From assembly GCA_027729925.1 (NCBI GenBank), contig JAQCEB010000005.1, positions 1 to 38,476 of the forward strand: DNA of 38,476 nucleotides. Reading direction: 5' to 3'. Of the stretch, positions 36,022 to 38,476 are shown piece by piece. Both the position numbers and the translations under genes were made by a program. The notes below the pieces were generated by a model. It saw nothing but the letters and a program-made list of their open reading frames with translations. It ran no database searches and was not told the origin of the DNA. Source of the stretch: Actinomycetota bacterium. GTDB taxonomy: Bacteria; Actinomycetota; Acidimicrobiia; Actinomarinales; Actinomarinaceae. How positions within the stretch are numbered: the first letter of the stretch is position 1; the number at the start of each line of letters is the position of its first letter.

Positions 36022-38476
36022 ATGACCAAAAAAAATAGACTTCCTAAAATTGCAATACCTAACAGATACGAGATAAATCTTGATGTCGACATTGATAATT
36101 TTAAATATAAAGGTGACGAGGTAGTTTATCTAGAAATAGTTGAAGATACAGTTGAATTCGAACTCAACTCTGTAGGAATCGACATTCATAATGCATTCGT
36201 AGAGAACGACAACAATATGCACCATGAAGCTTCAGTAAATTACGTTAAAGAAGATGAAAAAATAATTTTAACTTTCGAAGAAACTGTGAAAGCTGGCGAC
36301 TGGAAACTTTATATTAGCTTTGATGCAGAAATTGTAGATGACTTGCGTGGATTTTATAGAAGTAGTTTCAAAGATTCAAATGGTATACAAAAGTGGATTG
36401 CAACAACACAATTTGAACCAACAGCTGCAAGAATGGCTTTTCCATGTTGGGATGAGCCTGAATATAAATCAGTATTCTCTGTATCTTTAACATCTAACTC
36501 AAATCTTGTAAGAATTAGTAATGAAAAAGTCCTAAGTGAAAATACAGAAAATGGCAAAACAACAACCAAATTTGTTGATTCCATGAGAATGTCTACCTAC
36601 CTTGTGGCATTTGTCGTTGGTGATCTTGAAATTACTGATATAGGTGAAGTTAATGGAACTTTTGTTAGAGTAGTTCACCGTCCGGGCTTTTCGAATCAAA
36701 CTGCTTTTGCTGGCCAAGCAGCAATAAAGATTTTGGAATTCTTTGAAAATTATTATGAAATAGATTATCCAGGTTCAAAACTAGATTTGATTTCAATTCC
36801 AGATTTTGCAATGGGAGCTATGGAAAATATTGGAGCAATTACATTTAGGGAGACTTTACTACTGATTGATGTAAAAAAAGCTACAAGAGCTGAGCTATCA
36901 AGATCTGTCGAGGTTATTGCGCACGAATTGGCACACATGTGGTTCGGTGACCTAGTAACAATGAAATGGTGGGATGGAATATGGCTAAATGAAGCATTTG
37001 CAAGCCTAATGGAAGTAATTGCATCAGAAGGTACCTATCCTGAATTTAAATTATGGAATGAATTAAATCTTGCTAGAACGCAAGGATTTAATGTTGATTC
37101 TCTTAAAACTTCACGACCAGTTGAGTTTGAAGTTGAAACCCCTGAGCAAGCCGAAGAAATGTTTGACGTCTTAACATATCAAAAAGGATCTACGGTATTA
37201 AGAATGTTTGAAACATTTGTTGGAGAAGAAAATTTTAGATTAGGTGTAGTTAACTACTTAAATAAATTTAAATACAAAAATACTCATTCTACGGATCTTT
37301 GGAATGAACTCTCTAAAACTAGTGATTACCGACTTGAAGAAATTTTGCCTACTTGGATACATCAAGAAGGGTACCCTATAATTTCAGTACATTTAGAAGA
37401 CAACAAAATATTTGTTTCGCAAGAAAGATTTTTAATTTCTGGTGACAGTGATGAAACAATTTGGAAAGTTCCACTAAATATTAGATATCTTGATTCAGAT
37501 TCTATAGATAAAATACTTTTTTCAGAAAAACAATCTTCATTTCAGCAAAATGGGAGTGTTCCTTTTGTAAATAATGGAGGTTGGTCGTTTTTTCATACAT
37601 CATATAGTGAGGATTTACTAAAAGAAATAATTAAAAATTTCAATCAATTAGATACAAACGAGAAGTATAGATTTTTAGAAGATGCTTGGATGAGTCTTAG
37701 AGTTGGGAAGTTATCATATGAAAACTTTTTAGAAATATTAAAACTTTACTCAAAATTCGAAGAAGTAAACACTTGGTCACTTATCTCAGGAATCATTTCG
37801 ACCCTAAATAAAATAATGCAAAATAATTCTATAAAAGAATTTACAAAAGAATTTTGTACACCTTTATTAAACAAGCTTGGGAAAGAATATGTTGAGAATA
37901 TTGAAAAAGAACTGGCACAGTTAAAATCTCAAGTTTGTAATTTATACGCAAATGTTTGTAGAGATGAAGAATTTATTAGTTACTTTTCAGATCAATTTAA
38001 GTCTGGAAAATATGAAGAATATGCAGAGGGTAGTTATTACAACTTGGTACTTTCAATTTCTTCGTTAGACAAGTCGATTTCAAGTAAGATTTATATAGAA
38101 AAGTTCAACAACTCTGAATCACCTCAACTACAAGCAAGATATCGTAATGTCCTAGGCTTAGTCGAAAACGAAGACTCTCCTGCCAATATAATAGACTCAA
38201 TTTTAAGTGAAGCAATAAGAGGTGCTGATGCTCCTTATGTCTTATCTTCACTAATTGCTAACTCAAATAATGGGCACGCTGCTTGGAAGATGATAACAAA
38301 ACATTGGAGTGAACTACTAAATATGATGCCTGAATGGACATCATCAAGAATCTTAGACTATTTGCCATCAATTTACGATAAAGAACTTGGTACTGAGATC
38401 GAAAAATTCTTACTTGCTAATCCATTACCTGCTGCTGAAAAAATAACAAAACAAAAATTGGAAAGACTTCAAGCAA
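36022..38476 (+). CDS. M1-family aminopeptidase (zinc), 3' end cut by the window
   Basis: An open frame of 818 complete codons runs off the window end. The product is a gluzincin aminopeptidase: the substrate N-terminus motif GAMEN is at 265-269, the zinc site HELAH at 301-305, and the third ligand E324 in WLNEAF, exactly 18 residues after the second His. The Tyr of TYQKGSTVLRMFE further on is probably the transition-state residue. The N-terminal beta domain (ANRYEINLDVDI-like start) and the long helical ERAP1_C-like domain are present, so it is of the PepN/ERAP/tricorn-factor type of about 830-870 residues and only a short tail is missing. It has no signal peptide, so cytoplasmic peptide trimming is expected. 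Confidence 0.95.
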   Translation, partial: MTKKNRLPKIAIPNRYEINLDVDIDNFKYKGDEVVYLEIVEDTVEFELNSVGIDIHNAFVENDNNMHHEASVNYVKEDEKIILTFEETVKAGDWKLYISFDAEIVDDLRGFYRSSFKDSNGIQKWIATTQFEPTAARMAFPCWDEPEYKSVFSVSLTSNSNLVRISNEKVLSENTENGKTTTKFVDSMRMSTYLVAFVVGDLEITDIGEVNGTFVRVVHRPGFSNQTAFAGQAAIKILEFFENYYEIDYPGSKLDLISIPDFAMGAMENIGAITFRETLLLIDVKKATRAELSRSVEVIAHELAHMWFGDLVTMKWWDGIWLNEAFASLMEVIASEGTYPEFKLWNELNLARTQGFNVDSLKTSRPVEFEVETPEQAEEMFDVLTYQKGSTVLRMFETFVGEENFRLGVVNYLNKFKYKNTHSTDLWNELSKTSDYRLEEILPTWIHQEGYPIISVHLEDNKIFVSQERFLISGDSDETIWKVPLNIRYLDSDSIDKILFSEKQSSFQQNGSVPFVNNGGWSFFHTSYSEDLLKEIIKNFNQLDTNEKYRFLEDAWMSLRVGKLSYENFLEILKLYSKFEEVNTWSLISGIISTLNKIMQNNSIKEFTKEFCTPLLNKLGKEYVENIEKELAQLKSQVCNLYANVCRDEEFISYFSDQFKSGKYEEYAEGSYYNLVLSISSLDKSISSKIYIEKFNNSESPQLQARYRNVLGLVENEDSPANIIDSILSEAIRGADAPYVLSSLIANSNNGHAAWKMITKHWSELLNMMPEWTSSRILDYLPSIYDKELGTEIEKFLLANPLPAAEKITKQKLERLQA

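Noticed and set aside
1..38476. A selenoprotein gene with an in-frame TGA inside the window
   Set aside because: All recognised genes are intact at expected family length and none shows two same-frame halves separated by TGA.
1..38476. CRISPR arrays, insertion sequences, prophage or defence islands
   Set aside because: No regularly spaced repeats, transposase, integrase or defence-type domains were found; composition is uniform throughout.

Overview
This window is an A+T-rich (roughly 30% G+C by eye), very gene-dense stretch of bacterial chromosome. Nearly every base is coding, same-strand genes overlap by 1-32 bases or are separated by a few bases, and no insertion sequences, phage genes, CRISPR arrays or rRNA are visible. 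Several features fit a streamlined, aerobic, probably marine actinobacterium (Acidimicrobiia / Candidatus Actinomarina-like): the neighbourhood topA / MFS / tmk / holB, the HrdB/SigB-like sigma factor, a tandem histidine phosphatase beside a GT4 glycosyltransferase, a membrane pyrophosphatase, heme A synthase and the low G+C. This assignment is inference; no marker phylogeny could be run.

Layout: (1) 63-4427, minus strand: a methionine/SAM operon metF-metE-metK behind a sigma-70-like promoter and a compact SAM-I/SAM-IV-superfamily riboswitch with a visible loop-to-tail pseudoknot. (2) 4460-6246, plus: an MFS transporter and an AlkA-type DNA glycosylase, running into a cytochrome P450 (6243-7517, minus). 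(3) 7563-11209, minus: MFS-tmk-holB-metallo-beta-lactamase fold hydrolase, all overlapping or nearly so, divergent from topA (11264-13951). (4) 13948-19537, minus: a Na+/H+ antiporter, a K+-dependent-type membrane pyrophosphatase, a double histidine phosphatase and a GT4 glycosyltransferase. (5) 19584-22901, plus: an MFS transporter with leuC-leuD. (6) 22888-25105, minus: indoleamine 2,3-dioxygenase with alanine dehydrogenase. (7) 25167-26660, plus: a PhrB/DPRP-family photolyase that appears to lack the family's iron-sulfur cysteines. (8) 26653-32819, minus: tldD-tldE-glycerophosphodiesterase, a primary-type sigma factor, and a membrane-anchored HTH protein coupled to heme A synthase. (9) 32871-38476, plus: a selenocysteine tRNA, a small GroES-like protein, hflX, gnd and an M1 aminopeptidase cut by the window end.

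The genes depict an aerobic cell (heme A, P450, tryptophan dioxygenase) exposed to light (photolyase) with B12-independent methionine synthesis feedback-controlled by SAM, pyrophosphate- and Na+-linked membrane energetics, and a selenocysteine tRNA that implies selenoproteins elsewhere in the genome. The items most worth following up are the compact riboswitch, the tRNA-Sec with its shifted 7+6 acceptor/T-stem arrangement next to a divergent GroES-like protein, and the cluster-less PhrB homologue. No wholly new multi-gene system was recognised.
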